This document shows, one piece after another, positions 1 to 7,759 of a stretch of 15,888 nt of DNA; the first letter of the stretch is position 1; each line of letters opens with the position of its first letter. This DNA is from DASPJQ01 sp035299065 (lineage in GTDB: Bacteria > Bacteroidota > Bacteroidia > Flavobacteriales_D > UBA2798): NCBI GenBank assembly GCA_035299065.1, contig DATGXI010000122.1:1-15888 (forward strand), read 5' to 3'. The notes under the pieces were generated by a model that saw only the letters and a list, made by a program, of their open reading frames with translations, was not told the DNA's origin and ran no database searches. Both the position numbers and the translations under genes were made by a program.

Positions 1-5
1 CGTAA

Positions 6-35
6 TTGACACACTTTGAACAATCATTCAATTTG
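6..35 (+). promoter_or_regulatory. Candidate Bacteroidota-type promoter for the MORN/TonB-C gene
   Basis: TTG at 6-8 is followed, after 19 bases, by TCAATTTG at 28-35. This is one mismatch from the Bacteroidota -7 element TAnnTTTG, with spacing in the usual range. It would give a leader of roughly 30 bases before the ATG at 71. The same stretch holds TTTGAAC twice (15-21 and 32-38) and the small inverted repeat TTCAATTTGAA (27-37), which could be a regulator site or chance. The assignment rests on motif matching only. Confidence 0.3.
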
Positions 36-70
36 AACCTATTGCGCATTAACCTGTACGGGTTCATGCT

Positions 71-1867
71 ATGACAAAAAACACCAGCTTTTTTATTGCT
101 TTGGCCATTGTGTGCGGATTTATTTTGCCCGCAAACGCACAGCGCAGTTTCCGCTACCGGTTTCATTACAACCATACGCATGATACCATGGTTTATTCCA
201 AAGCCAGACATTACCAAAAATATAAAATAACCAAAACCGGGAATAATACCGGAATATACAATGACTGGTATAAAAAAGGCGGAGGTCCTTTGTCGGAAAT
301 ACAATACGAAATTGTAAACGATAAAATTCAACACCGTACCGAAAAAGTATTTACCCGAAACAGGAAGTTGGAAACCTGGACGGTTTACGACACGGTACAA
401 CCGTACAACATTAAATCATTTACACGTACTGAGTATTTTGAAACGGGGAAAACAAAACTGGTTTTTAGCCATAAAAACGATTTGTTACATGGGCATTATG
501 TTGAATATTATGCAAATGAGAAAACACGGGAAGAAGGGGAATTTTACGAAGGCTATAAAACAGGAACCTGGAAAGCGTATGACCAAAGTGGAGCATTAAA
601 AACAACAGGTAAACACATTGACCAAAAAACAGTTATTACCTGCGATGTGGCCCGGTATGGACATTATTTACTAACGGTCACAAACTCGTTTACAGGAAAA
701 AAAACATCGTTTGACATTGGTTCATTGAACTGCCGGGTGTTTGATTCGCTGGATACAAAATACCACTTGATGCGAGACGGAAACATTAGTTTTCCGTTTA
801 CTTACTACCACAAACAAGGCCCCTGGTATTATTTTAGCAAAACAGGCGATACAACCAGCACCGAATATTATGTAAACGGAGAACTGGCGCAGCCACAAAA
901 AATGGCGCAATTTACGGGAGGGTATGATTCATTAAAAGCGTATCTCAAAAGAACTATAAAAAACCCGATTGCACCTGGCGAACCTGAATTAAACGGACGT
1001 GTATATGTACATTTCACCATCAATTCAAAAGGTGAATTTGAGCACATTGATGTAGAAGAACGATGGGCTGAAAACGTGCGAAAAGAAGCCACACGCATTG
1101 TTTCGCAAATGCCTTTGTGGGACCCTGCATTGCTTAACGGAATTCCGGTTGCGTGCAACTACACCCTTTGTTTGGTATACCAGCCCGGACAAAATAACAC
1201 GCCATTAAATGCAGGTAACCTCGCAACCAATTTAAGTACCGATGAAAGTGTTCAATGGACACGCAATTACGGAGAAGCTGTTGTTGACGGTGAGAATATA
1301 AATGAACCCAGGGAAGAAGGTGAAACCGTTTACGCATATACCATTACAGCTATAGACGGTGACTCAAAACAAGGCGGTTTTTACAGCGAGGAATACAGGA
1401 AAACTGTTGCAAAAAAAGAAGGAAAAGGAATGGAGTATGTAGTTCCTGTTGCCGATGAAATGGAAGATGTTGTTTTGCCGGCTGACACCGAAGATCAATC
1501 TGAAGTCAATGCCGATGAAATTAAAAATGTGCTTTTAAAAGAATACTTGCCATTTCACACATTTTACATCAGAGACAGCGCAGGCATGGCCGCTTTGCCT
1601 TTTGTGAACATATGTATACAGGACACTCAACAAAACAAAATACTCTACTCCGGTAAAACCGATGCGAATGGTTTTGTCTCCATTGCTCAGCCAATTCAAG
1701 ACACCTGTTTAATTACCATAACCCATACCGGTTACAAAACACTTAACACATCATTTACCAACTTAATTCCGAATAAAACTACAACCCTTGTATTAACCCC
1801 AACGGGAATAACGAATACAGCCGGAAACACGCCCTTGATTTATACGGACAGGCAAGCGGAAGAATAA
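71..1867 (+). CDS. Secreted MORN-repeat / TonB C-terminal domain / carboxypeptidase-regulatory-like protein
   Basis: This 598-residue protein starts at ATG 71 with a clear signal peptide (hydrophobic residues 7-20, likely cleavage after A-N-A at about residue 23), so it is exported. Residues about 120-178 hold MORN_2-type repeats of the YwqK kind (G-H-Y-V-E-Y-Y, E-G-E-F-Y-E-G, T-G-T-W-K-A-Y). Residues about 300-370 match a TonB C-terminal domain (G-R-V-Y-V-H-F-T-I ... A-T-R-I-V ... W-D-P-A ... N-G-I-P-V). Residues about 497-580 look like a CarboxypepD_reg beta-sandwich (K-T-D-A-N-G-F-V-S-I ... T-G-Y-K-T). There is no N-terminal membrane anchor after the signal peptide, so it is unlikely to be a classical TonB energy transducer despite how such proteins are often named. 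Its precise role is unknown. It probably acts in the periplasm or at the envelope. The gene stands alone and converges on the minus-strand TPR gene with 3 bases between stop codons. Confidence 0.85.
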   Translation: MTKNTSFFIALAIVCGFILPANAQRSFRYRFHYNHTHDTMVYSKARHYQKYKITKTGNNTGIYNDWYKKGGGPLSEIQYEIVNDKIQHRTEKVFTRNRKLETWTVYDTVQPYNIKSFTRTEYFETGKTKLVFSHKNDLLHGHYVEYYANEKTREEGEFYEGYKTGTWKAYDQSGALKTTGKHIDQKTVITCDVARYGHYLLTVTNSFTGKKTSFDIGSLNCRVFDSLDTKYHLMRDGNISFPFTYYHKQGPWYYFSKTGDTTSTEYYVNGELAQPQKMAQFTGGYDSLKAYLKRTIKNPIAPGEPELNGRVYVHFTINSKGEFEHIDVEERWAENVRKEATRIVSQMPLWDPALLNGIPVACNYTLCLVYQPGQNNTPLNAGNLATNLSTDESVQWTRNYGEAVVDGENINEPREEGETVYAYTITAIDGDSKQGGFYSEEYRKTVAKKEGKGMEYVVPVADEMEDVVLPADTEDQSEVNADEIKNVLLKEYLPFHTFYIRDSAGMAALPFVNICIQDTQQNKILYSGKTDANGFVSIAQPIQDTCLITITHTGYKTLNTSFTNLIPNKTTTLVLTPTGITNTAGNTPLIYTDRQAEE

Positions 1868-1893
1868 CGCCTACTCTTTCCGGCTAAGTTTTT
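1856..1893 (+). terminator. Weak candidate terminator overlapping the two convergent stop codons
   Basis: GCGGAAGA (1856-1863) can pair with TCTTTCCGGC (1875-1884), with one bulged base in each half of the stem, across an 11-base loop. TAAGTTTTT follows. The hairpin contains the stop codons of both convergent genes. Only the plus-strand transcript has a following U-run. The stem is imperfect, so this is tentative. Confidence 0.25.
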
Positions 1894-3457
1894 CCATTAC
1901 CTTTTTAATATACTTGTTTGAGGGTAAAAGCGCCTGCTGAATGCGTTTGGCATAGTATATTGAATCAATCACTTCCTTTTGCTTTTGTTCAACAAGTATT
2001 TTTTGCTGCTGTATGGTGTGTTTTTGTTTATTGATAACCTTTATGCGGTTGTAAAGGAAAAATGAAAAAATAAGTACAACCAGGATACCGCCATATAACA
2101 AGTACATCCTGAATTCTTTTTCCTTTATAATTGCTTTTTGCTTTGCAATATTTTGCGCATGAACCACGCTGTCGGCCAATTGTTTTTTCTGGAATTCGTA
2201 CCGCATTTCCCTGCTTATTACTTCATTGTTTTTTGATTCAGTAAAAATAATACCGCGCAATTCTATGTATTTCTCAAGGTAATCATACGCCTCATCGGGC
2301 TGTTTGAGGCGTTTTAACACATCGGCTACACTGTACAATGCTTTTAACTCCATGTCCCGCGCGTGGCCTTTTTGAGCAAATTCAAGTGCCTGAAAGGCGT
2401 GCTGTCGTGCTTCAGCCGCTTTGTTTTTTTGCACCAGCATTTCAACAAGTGTGAGCAGGGCGCTTGTGCGTTGCCTGTAATCAAAACCAGTTTCACCAAT
2501 TTTTATGCTCAGGCGCACATAGTGTTCAGCCGAATCAAGTGCCTGTTGGCGGGTTATGTTCAATTCATGCAAAAGCGAGTCGTTGGCCTGGTACAAAATA
2601 TTGGCCATGTTGTGGTAACTTGTTTCAAGACCAGTAAACCCTTGGAGCTTTGCCTGGTGTTTTAACGCCTGTTTAAGGTAATACCATGCTTTGACTGAAG
2701 CTTTAAGGTGGCTATAGGTTATAGCAATATTGGTTGCCGTCAAAAACATTTCATAATGCTCATTCGTATCTCTTATACACTTTAAGGATTTGAAATAATA
2801 TTCAAGTGATTTTTCAAAATTTTTACTTTGTGCCAGGCTGCCCGCTACGTTGTTGTAGCAGTATGACATTAGCGCATTGTTTTTTAACTCTTCGGCAATG
2901 GTCAGGGCCTTTAGGTGAAATTTTAAAGACTGGGTATAATCACCCGCTTTTTCGTATACCAGGCCAATATTGTCATACGATTCGCATATGAGCTTTTTAT
3001 CGTCAAGTTTAATGCGTGCTTCAAGCCCCTTATGCAGGTAATAAGCAGCTGTTTTTAATTCAGAAACATCCAGGTAAATAAGCCCAATGTTGTTGTAGTT
3101 TGACGAAAGTAATTTCAGGTTTTTTACTTTTTCAGCATAGGCAATTACCTCTTTATAATAGAACTTTGCCGAATCAAGGCTTTCTTTAATGTAAAAATTG
3201 GTTCCCATTACTGACTGGCCACGCGCCTTTATTTCAGGGTCACCCGTTTTTGCTGCAATTGCTAAAATTTTACGTGCAAAATAAATTCCTGAATCAGGAT
3301 TCACATAACAATACTGGAACGAAAGTTCCTTTAATGTTTCAACCCGTTGTTTCGTTGTGATTTTTTTTGTGGTCAATACTTTTTTAAGCGAATCAATTTG
3401 TGCGCTTGCCGGTGCAAACACATAACACAAACAGAGTATAAGCACAACGCGTTTCAC
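1871..3457 (-). CDS. Exported TPR - transmembrane - coiled-coil protein lacking the expected SpoIIE domain
   Basis: The start is GTG at 3457, two bases after the scpA stop (TAA, GTG on the minus strand). It gives a good signal peptide (residues 1-19, A-S-A before Q20), which supports this unusual start. Residues about 40-420 are a series of TPR helices (for example Y-N-N-I-G-L-I-Y and Y-D-N-I-G-L-V-Y). A transmembrane segment lies at about 451-470, followed by a cytoplasmic coiled coil rich in Q and K. The C-terminus carries K-E-V-I-D-S-I-Y-Y-A-K-R-I-Q (494-507) and A-L-L-P-S, the linker that in Bacteroidota precedes a SpoIIE/PP2C phosphatase domain, but the protein ends 15 residues later. 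The same linker occurs in the SpoIIE sensor encoded at 5671-7734. It is likely a membrane sensor or adapter with a periplasmic TPR domain. Catalytic activity is not expected. It is co-transcribed with scpA by spacing, but a metabolic link is not shown. Confidence 0.85.
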   Translation of the reverse strand: MKRVVLILCLCYVFAPASAQIDSLKKVLTTKKITTKQRVETLKELSFQYCYVNPDSGIYFARKILAIAAKTGDPEIKARGQSVMGTNFYIKESLDSAKFYYKEVIAYAEKVKNLKLLSSNYNNIGLIYLDVSELKTAAYYLHKGLEARIKLDDKKLICESYDNIGLVYEKAGDYTQSLKFHLKALTIAEELKNNALMSYCYNNVAGSLAQSKNFEKSLEYYFKSLKCIRDTNEHYEMFLTATNIAITYSHLKASVKAWYYLKQALKHQAKLQGFTGLETSYHNMANILYQANDSLLHELNITRQQALDSAEHYVRLSIKIGETGFDYRQRTSALLTLVEMLVQKNKAAEARQHAFQALEFAQKGHARDMELKALYSVADVLKRLKQPDEAYDYLEKYIELRGIIFTESKNNEVISREMRYEFQKKQLADSVVHAQNIAKQKAIIKEKEFRMYLLYGGILVVLIFSFFLYNRIKVINKQKHTIQQQKILVEQKQKEVIDSIYYAKRIQQALLPSNKYIKKVMEKLSRKE

Positions 3458-3459
3458 GT

Positions 3460-5586
3460 TTATTTACTTACTCCTTTAATCATCATTTCAAGTATCTTAC
3501 AGGCAGCTTCGGGAATTTTAGTACCCGGGCCAAATACGGCAGCAACGCCTTTGTCAAATAAAAACTGGTAATCCTGCTGTGGAATTACACCGCCAGCAAT
3601 TACCATAATGTCTTTTCGACCTATTTTTTTCAGTTCTTCAATTACTTCCGGAACCAGGGTTTTATGACCAGCCGCAAGCGAACTTACACCCAAAATATGC
3701 ACATCGTTTTCGGCAGCCTGCATAGCTGCTTCAGCCGGAGTTTGAAAAAGGGGCCCCATGTCAACATCAAAACCAATGTCGGCAAATGAAGTGGCTATTA
3801 CTTTTGCACCACGGTCATGACCGTCCTGCCCCAATTTTGCTACCATGATACGCGGACGCCTGCCGTTTATTGTTGCAAACTGGTCAGACAATTCGCGTGC
3901 TTTTATAAATTCTTTATCCTGCATAATTTCTCCGGAATACACTCCTGAAATGGAATGAATGGTTGCTTTATAACGTCCGTATACTTTTTCAAGCGCATCT
4001 GAAATTTCGCCCAGGGTCGCACGCTGTTCAGCCGCCTCCACACAAATGGCCAGTAGATTTTCGTTGGTATTGTTTGCAGCAGCGGTTAATTTATCGAGCA
4101 ACTGTTTTACTTTGTCACTATTGCGGCTTGCTTTTATTTGTTTTAAACGCTCAAGCTGTTGTGTAATTACTTTATTGTTGTCAACTTCAAGAATATCAAT
4201 TTTCGTTTTTTCATCGGTGGTGTATTCATTCACGCCAACAATTATATCCTTGCCGCTGTCAATGCGTGCCTGCCTTCGTGCAGCGGCTTCTTCAATGCGC
4301 ATTTTAGGAATGCCAGCCTCAATTGCCTTGGCCATGCCTCCTGCTTTTTCCACCTCGTCAATCAAAGCCCAGGCCTTTTCAATTAATTCGTTGGTTAAAT
4401 ACTCCACGTAATTTGAGCCGCCCCATGGATCCACCACATCACAAATTCCTGTTTCGGCCTGCAAATAGATTTGTGTGTTACGTGCAATACGCGCACTAAA
4501 ATCGGTTGGCAAAGCAATCGCTTCATCCAACGCGTTTGTATGCAATGACTGAGTTCCGCCAAGGGCAGCTGCCATGGCCTCAACACAGGTACGCGCCACG
4601 TTATTATACGGGTCCTGTTCGGTCAAACTCCATCCGCTGGTTTGGCAATGCGTACGCAGTGCAAGTGATTTATTGTTGGTTGGATTGAATTGTTTTACAA
4701 TACGCGACCACAGTACTCGGGCAGCGCGCATTTTTGCCACTTCCATAAAGTGGTTCATGCCAATGGCCCAAAAGAAAGATAAACGCGGAGCAAAGTCGTC
4801 AATGTTAAGCCCTGAATTAATTCCTGTGCGCAAATATTCCAAGCCGTCAGCAAGTGTATATGCCAATTCTATATCGGCTGTTGCCCCCGCTTCCTGCATG
4901 TGGTAACCACTAATGCTGATCGAATTGAATTTGGGCATGTTTTGGCTGGTATACTTAAATATATCGGCAATAATGCGCATGCTGGGTTGAGGCGGATATA
5001 TGTACGTATTGCGCACCATGAATTCTTTCAGAATATCGTTTTGGATGGTGCCTGACAAGTGCTGGGTACTAACACCCTGTTCTTTTGCTGCAACAATATA
5101 AAATGCAAGAATGGGAAGCACTGCACCGTTCATGGTCATGCTTACACTCATTTCATTGAGGGGAATTTGATCAAACAGTATTTTCATGTCCTCAACTGAG
5201 TCAATGGCAACACCTGCCTTTCCCACATCGCCTTTTACGCGTGGATGATCGCTGTCATAACCGCGATGCGTTGCCAAATCAAAGGCAACTGAAAGGCCTT
5301 TTTGCCCGGCAGCAAGGTTGCGCCTGTAAAACGCATTGGACTCTTCTGCCGTGCTAAAACCAGCGTATTGACGAATGGTCCATGGTTTTTGTGTATACAT
5401 GCTGGCGTAAGGCCCACGCAAAAACGGGGCTGTTCCCGCTGTATAAATTTTGCTTAACGGCTGTTGCACCTGAGCAACAACCTGCTGTATTTCAATACCC
5501 TCGGCCGAGTTCCACACTTCGTTTTGCGAAACATCCGGAGTGGTTTCAGTTGGCTTTAACGATAAATTGGAAAGATCAAATCGCAT
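3460..5586 (-). CDS. scpA: Methylmalonyl-CoA mutase large (catalytic) subunit
   Basis: This adenosylcobalamin-dependent mutase interconverts methylmalonyl-CoA and succinyl-CoA in the cytoplasm, linking propionyl-CoA to the TCA cycle. I place the start at ATG 5586 (708 residues). The open frame extends to 5685, but those 33 extra residues are not family-like and would overlap the divergent gene. The TIM-barrel part shows T-I-R-Q-Y-A-G-F-S, A-F-D-L-A-T-H-R-G-Y-D-S-D and S-G-Y-H-M-Q-E-A-G. Y74, R192 and H229 fit the Propionibacterium residues Y89, R207 and H244 with a constant offset of 15, which favours methylmalonyl-CoA over isobutyryl-CoA as substrate. The C-terminal B12-binding domain has D-G-H-D-R-G with the cobalt-ligand His at 590, then G-V-S-S-L-A-A-G-H and V-I-A-G-G-V-I-P. 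No small subunit (mutA) gene is adjacent, although Bacteroidota mutases are usually heterodimers. The downstream TPR gene follows after 2 bases. Confidence 0.97.
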   Translation of the reverse strand: MRFDLSNLSLKPTETTPDVSQNEVWNSAEGIEIQQVVAQVQQPLSKIYTAGTAPFLRGPYASMYTQKPWTIRQYAGFSTAEESNAFYRRNLAAGQKGLSVAFDLATHRGYDSDHPRVKGDVGKAGVAIDSVEDMKILFDQIPLNEMSVSMTMNGAVLPILAFYIVAAKEQGVSTQHLSGTIQNDILKEFMVRNTYIYPPQPSMRIIADIFKYTSQNMPKFNSISISGYHMQEAGATADIELAYTLADGLEYLRTGINSGLNIDDFAPRLSFFWAIGMNHFMEVAKMRAARVLWSRIVKQFNPTNNKSLALRTHCQTSGWSLTEQDPYNNVARTCVEAMAAALGGTQSLHTNALDEAIALPTDFSARIARNTQIYLQAETGICDVVDPWGGSNYVEYLTNELIEKAWALIDEVEKAGGMAKAIEAGIPKMRIEEAAARRQARIDSGKDIIVGVNEYTTDEKTKIDILEVDNNKVITQQLERLKQIKASRNSDKVKQLLDKLTAAANNTNENLLAICVEAAEQRATLGEISDALEKVYGRYKATIHSISGVYSGEIMQDKEFIKARELSDQFATINGRRPRIMVAKLGQDGHDRGAKVIATSFADIGFDVDMGPLFQTPAEAAMQAAENDVHILGVSSLAAGHKTLVPEVIEELKKIGRKDIMVIAGGVIPQQDYQFLFDKGVAAVFGPGTKIPEAACKILEMMIKGVSK

Positions 5587-5670
5587 GTGTAAATATAACC
5601 TGATTAGGAATTCAAAATACGGTAAAACACCATGCGTACTTCTATTTTTTATCAATAGCTTTAGCCTGTT
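5587..5670. promoter_or_regulatory. Divergent intergenic region between scpA and the SpoIIE sensor gene
   Basis: These 84 bases must hold the promoters of both divergent units. On the plus strand TAGCTTTA (5656-5663) is a one-mismatch TAnnTTTG-like element 7 bases before the TTG start at 5671, but no convincing -33 partner is visible. No operator-like palindrome or riboswitch-like structure stands out. In particular nothing resembles a cobalamin riboswitch before scpA. Confidence 0.3.
5589..5596 (-). promoter_or_regulatory. Possible -7 promoter element upstream of scpA
   Basis: Read on the minus strand, TATATTTA lies 2 bases before the scpA ATG and differs from TAnnTTTG only at the last base. 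A TTTTG at 5612-5616 lies 15 bases upstream, shorter than the usual ~19. If used, the transcript would be leaderless or nearly so. The same octamer occurs just before the gene at 7760. The evidence is weak. Confidence 0.2.
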
Positions 5671-7734
5671 TTGAAAGGCAAACAAAAACGCTCATCCATT
5701 CAGCGGCAGTTACTGCTCAATATATTACCGGCACTGGTAATTGCGTTGCTGTTATTTTCGTATGTGAATTACCGTTACAATAAAGCTGCCCTTGAAAAAA
5801 ATTACGCCCAGCAGCAACGTCAAATCATACACGAAATACAGGGGCTTTCGGCCTTATACAGCTATTCACAAAAAACGCACGAAAAAAGTTTCGACAACCG
5901 CATGAAAGAATTGTCTGAAAAAATGGTGAACGAAATTTTTGTGAATGATGACGATGCGGCCAAAATGAATTTATACGAAGTAAGTAAGCAACTTGGCATG
6001 GACACCACCAAAGAGTTTATTTACATCATAAACCGAAATGGTGTTGTGATCAATACCACCTTTAAAAAAGATTACCTGCTTGATTTTTATAAATTGGATC
6101 CAGGGTTTAAAACCAGGTTTGAAAAAATGTTTGCTACAAAAACATATACACCTGAGCCTTTTTCCTATGAAATGGCCACCATGCTTACCAAAAAATACTC
6201 GTACATGCCAACCCGCCAGGGAAAATACCTGGTTGAACTGGGCTTTCAAAGTAACGAGGCCCAGCACATGCGCGACATGCTTGACTCACTTACCTTAAAC
6301 ATTGCATCAGAATTTCCTGAAATAAAAGAAATATCAGCCAACCTTTGTATTGAAGACATTCCAAATACACAAATAAAACACAAATTCCTTTGGAAGGCCG
6401 TAAACCAAACACTCAAGGAAAAGAAAAACAGACAGGTAACCTATAATGTAAAAGGCGAAAAACTAATTGCCAATATTTTTTACCTTCCTATACAGGGCTC
6501 ATCCCTTTTTGATGGTTACATTGTTATTACGGTTCGCGATACACGCAAAGAACAGGAATTATTGTGGAACGAGTTAACCAAATTTTCGATCATAACTTTA
6601 TTGACAGCATTCCCTATTCTTTTGGTTGTGTATTTCAGGGCGCGTAAACTTACTGCACCCATAAAAGACCTGGCCCAAAAAGCAGGGGTCATAAGTGGCG
6701 GCAATTTAGAAGAGCGCATTAACGTAGTTGGCAACAATGAAATTACCGTATTGTCAGAGAACTTTAACGTGATGATTGAAAAACTACAGGAATCATACGA
6801 AGGACTGGAGCAAAAAGTAAGGGACCGAACAGCAGAAATCACGTCACAAAAACACATCATTGAAGAAAAACAAAAAGAAATAGTTGACTCGATCAATTAT
6901 GCAAAACGCATACAGGATGCTATTTTACCAACTGACGAAGAGATTACAAAAACACTGCCTACCGCATTTGTATTGTACAAACCAAAAGACATTGTGGCAG
7001 GCGATTTTTACTGGTTGGAAACCAAAGAAAAACTGGTCATGATTGCCGCTGCCGATTGTACCGGTCACGGTGTACCCGGAGCCATGGTTAGCGTGGTATG
7101 CTCGGGTGCATTAACACGAAGCGTACGTGAATTTGGCCTTACAAAACCGGGAAGTATTTTAGACAAAACAACAGAACTGGTTTTGGAAACACTGGATAAA
7201 AACAACGGTGACGTGAAGGACGGCATGGACATTACCTTGCTTACAATTAACCTGAACCAAAATATTTTAATGTATTCAGGAGCCAATAATCCCTTGTGGC
7301 TTGTGAGACCTGTACACGAACAAATTTCTGAAGCGATAATCACCGAAACTGAAATAGCACACGGTACTCTTACGCCTGCGTTACACTCAACCGGGCAACT
7401 GACAACTGAAAATCGTCAATTGCACTACGAATGTATAGAAATAAAAGCCGACAAACAACCCATAGGCAAATTTGAGAATAGAAAACCGTTCAACACGCAC
7501 ATGCACGAAATTCAACCGGGCGATAAAGTGTATTTGTTTACCGATGGGTATGCCGATCAGTTTGGTGGTGAAAAAGGAAAAAAATTCAAGTACAGTACCT
7601 TGCAAAAGGTAATTCTTGAAAATGCCCATAAGCCAGCCGCTGAACAAAAAGAAATACTGGATAAAACCTTTGACGCCTGGAAAGGAAATTATGAGCAAAC
7701 TGACGATGTGTGCATTATTGGCATCAGCTTTTAA
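5671..7734 (+). CDS. Membrane sensor with HAMP domain and SpoIIE-type PP2C phosphatase
   Basis: This 687-residue protein probably dephosphorylates serine/threonine on a partner protein (often an anti-sigma antagonist) in response to an extracytoplasmic signal. TM1 is at about 14-31, an unrecognised sensor region at 35-300, TM2 at 305-322, HAMP at 323-378 (P-I-K-D-L-A ... L-E-E-R-I ... N-E-I-T-V-L-S-E-N-F-N) and coiled coil to 420. The linker is K-E-I-V-D-S-I-N-Y-A-K-R-I-Q (402-415). The phosphatase domain has V-A-G-D-F-Y-W (D445), A-D-C-T-G-H-G-V-P-G (D462), S-G-A-N-N-P-L-W, D-K-Q-P-I-G, F-T-D-G-Y-A-D (D625) and Q-T-D-D-V (D678, D679), so the metal-binding acidic residues are present. Residues about 547-587 are an extra loop with a low-complexity stretch. 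The start is TTG at 5671, because a stop codon lies in frame at 5662 and the next ATG falls after TM1. The gene leads a likely operon with the two exported proteins that follow. Confidence 0.93.
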   Translation: MKGKQKRSSIQRQLLLNILPALVIALLLFSYVNYRYNKAALEKNYAQQQRQIIHEIQGLSALYSYSQKTHEKSFDNRMKELSEKMVNEIFVNDDDAAKMNLYEVSKQLGMDTTKEFIYIINRNGVVINTTFKKDYLLDFYKLDPGFKTRFEKMFATKTYTPEPFSYEMATMLTKKYSYMPTRQGKYLVELGFQSNEAQHMRDMLDSLTLNIASEFPEIKEISANLCIEDIPNTQIKHKFLWKAVNQTLKEKKNRQVTYNVKGEKLIANIFYLPIQGSSLFDGYIVITVRDTRKEQELLWNELTKFSIITLLTAFPILLVVYFRARKLTAPIKDLAQKAGVISGGNLEERINVVGNNEITVLSENFNVMIEKLQESYEGLEQKVRDRTAEITSQKHIIEEKQKEIVDSINYAKRIQDAILPTDEEITKTLPTAFVLYKPKDIVAGDFYWLETKEKLVMIAAADCTGHGVPGAMVSVVCSGALTRSVREFGLTKPGSILDKTTELVLETLDKNNGDVKDGMDITLLTINLNQNILMYSGANNPLWLVRPVHEQISEAIITETEIAHGTLTPALHSTGQLTTENRQLHYECIEIKADKQPIGKFENRKPFNTHMHEIQPGDKVYLFTDGYADQFGGEKGKKFKYSTLQKVILENAHKPAAEQKEILDKTFDAWKGNYEQTDDVCIIGISF

Positions 7735-7746
7735 CTGATTATTGCC

Positions 7747-7754
7747 TATATTTA
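7747..7754 (+). promoter_or_regulatory. Possible internal -7 promoter element before the two-module exported protein gene
   Basis: TATATTTA lies in the 25-base gap after the SpoIIE gene, 5 bases before the ATG at 7760, and differs from TAnnTTTG only at the last base. No good -33 element is seen at the right distance. It could provide extra expression of the two exported proteins, independent of the sensor gene. Tentative. Confidence 0.2.
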
Positions 7755-7759
7755 CAATC

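Noticed and set aside
722..1337. Possible remnant of a SpoIIE domain downstream of the headless TPR gene
   Set aside because: The minus-strand translations in this stretch show none of the SpoIIE motifs. The DNA is explained by the MORN/TonB-C gene.
4046..4411. Plus-strand open frame of 121 codons inside scpA
   Set aside because: It is antisense to a clear, conserved mutase region and its translation shows no domain or signal.
5587..5685. N-terminal extension of the mutase frame by 33 residues
   Set aside because: The added residues are not mutase-like and would overlap the divergent sensor gene. ATG 5586 gives a normal N-terminus.
6516..6896. Minus-strand open frame of 126 codons
   Set aside because: It is antisense to the HAMP and coiled-coil region of the sensor, and its Ser-rich translation is typical of a shadow frame.
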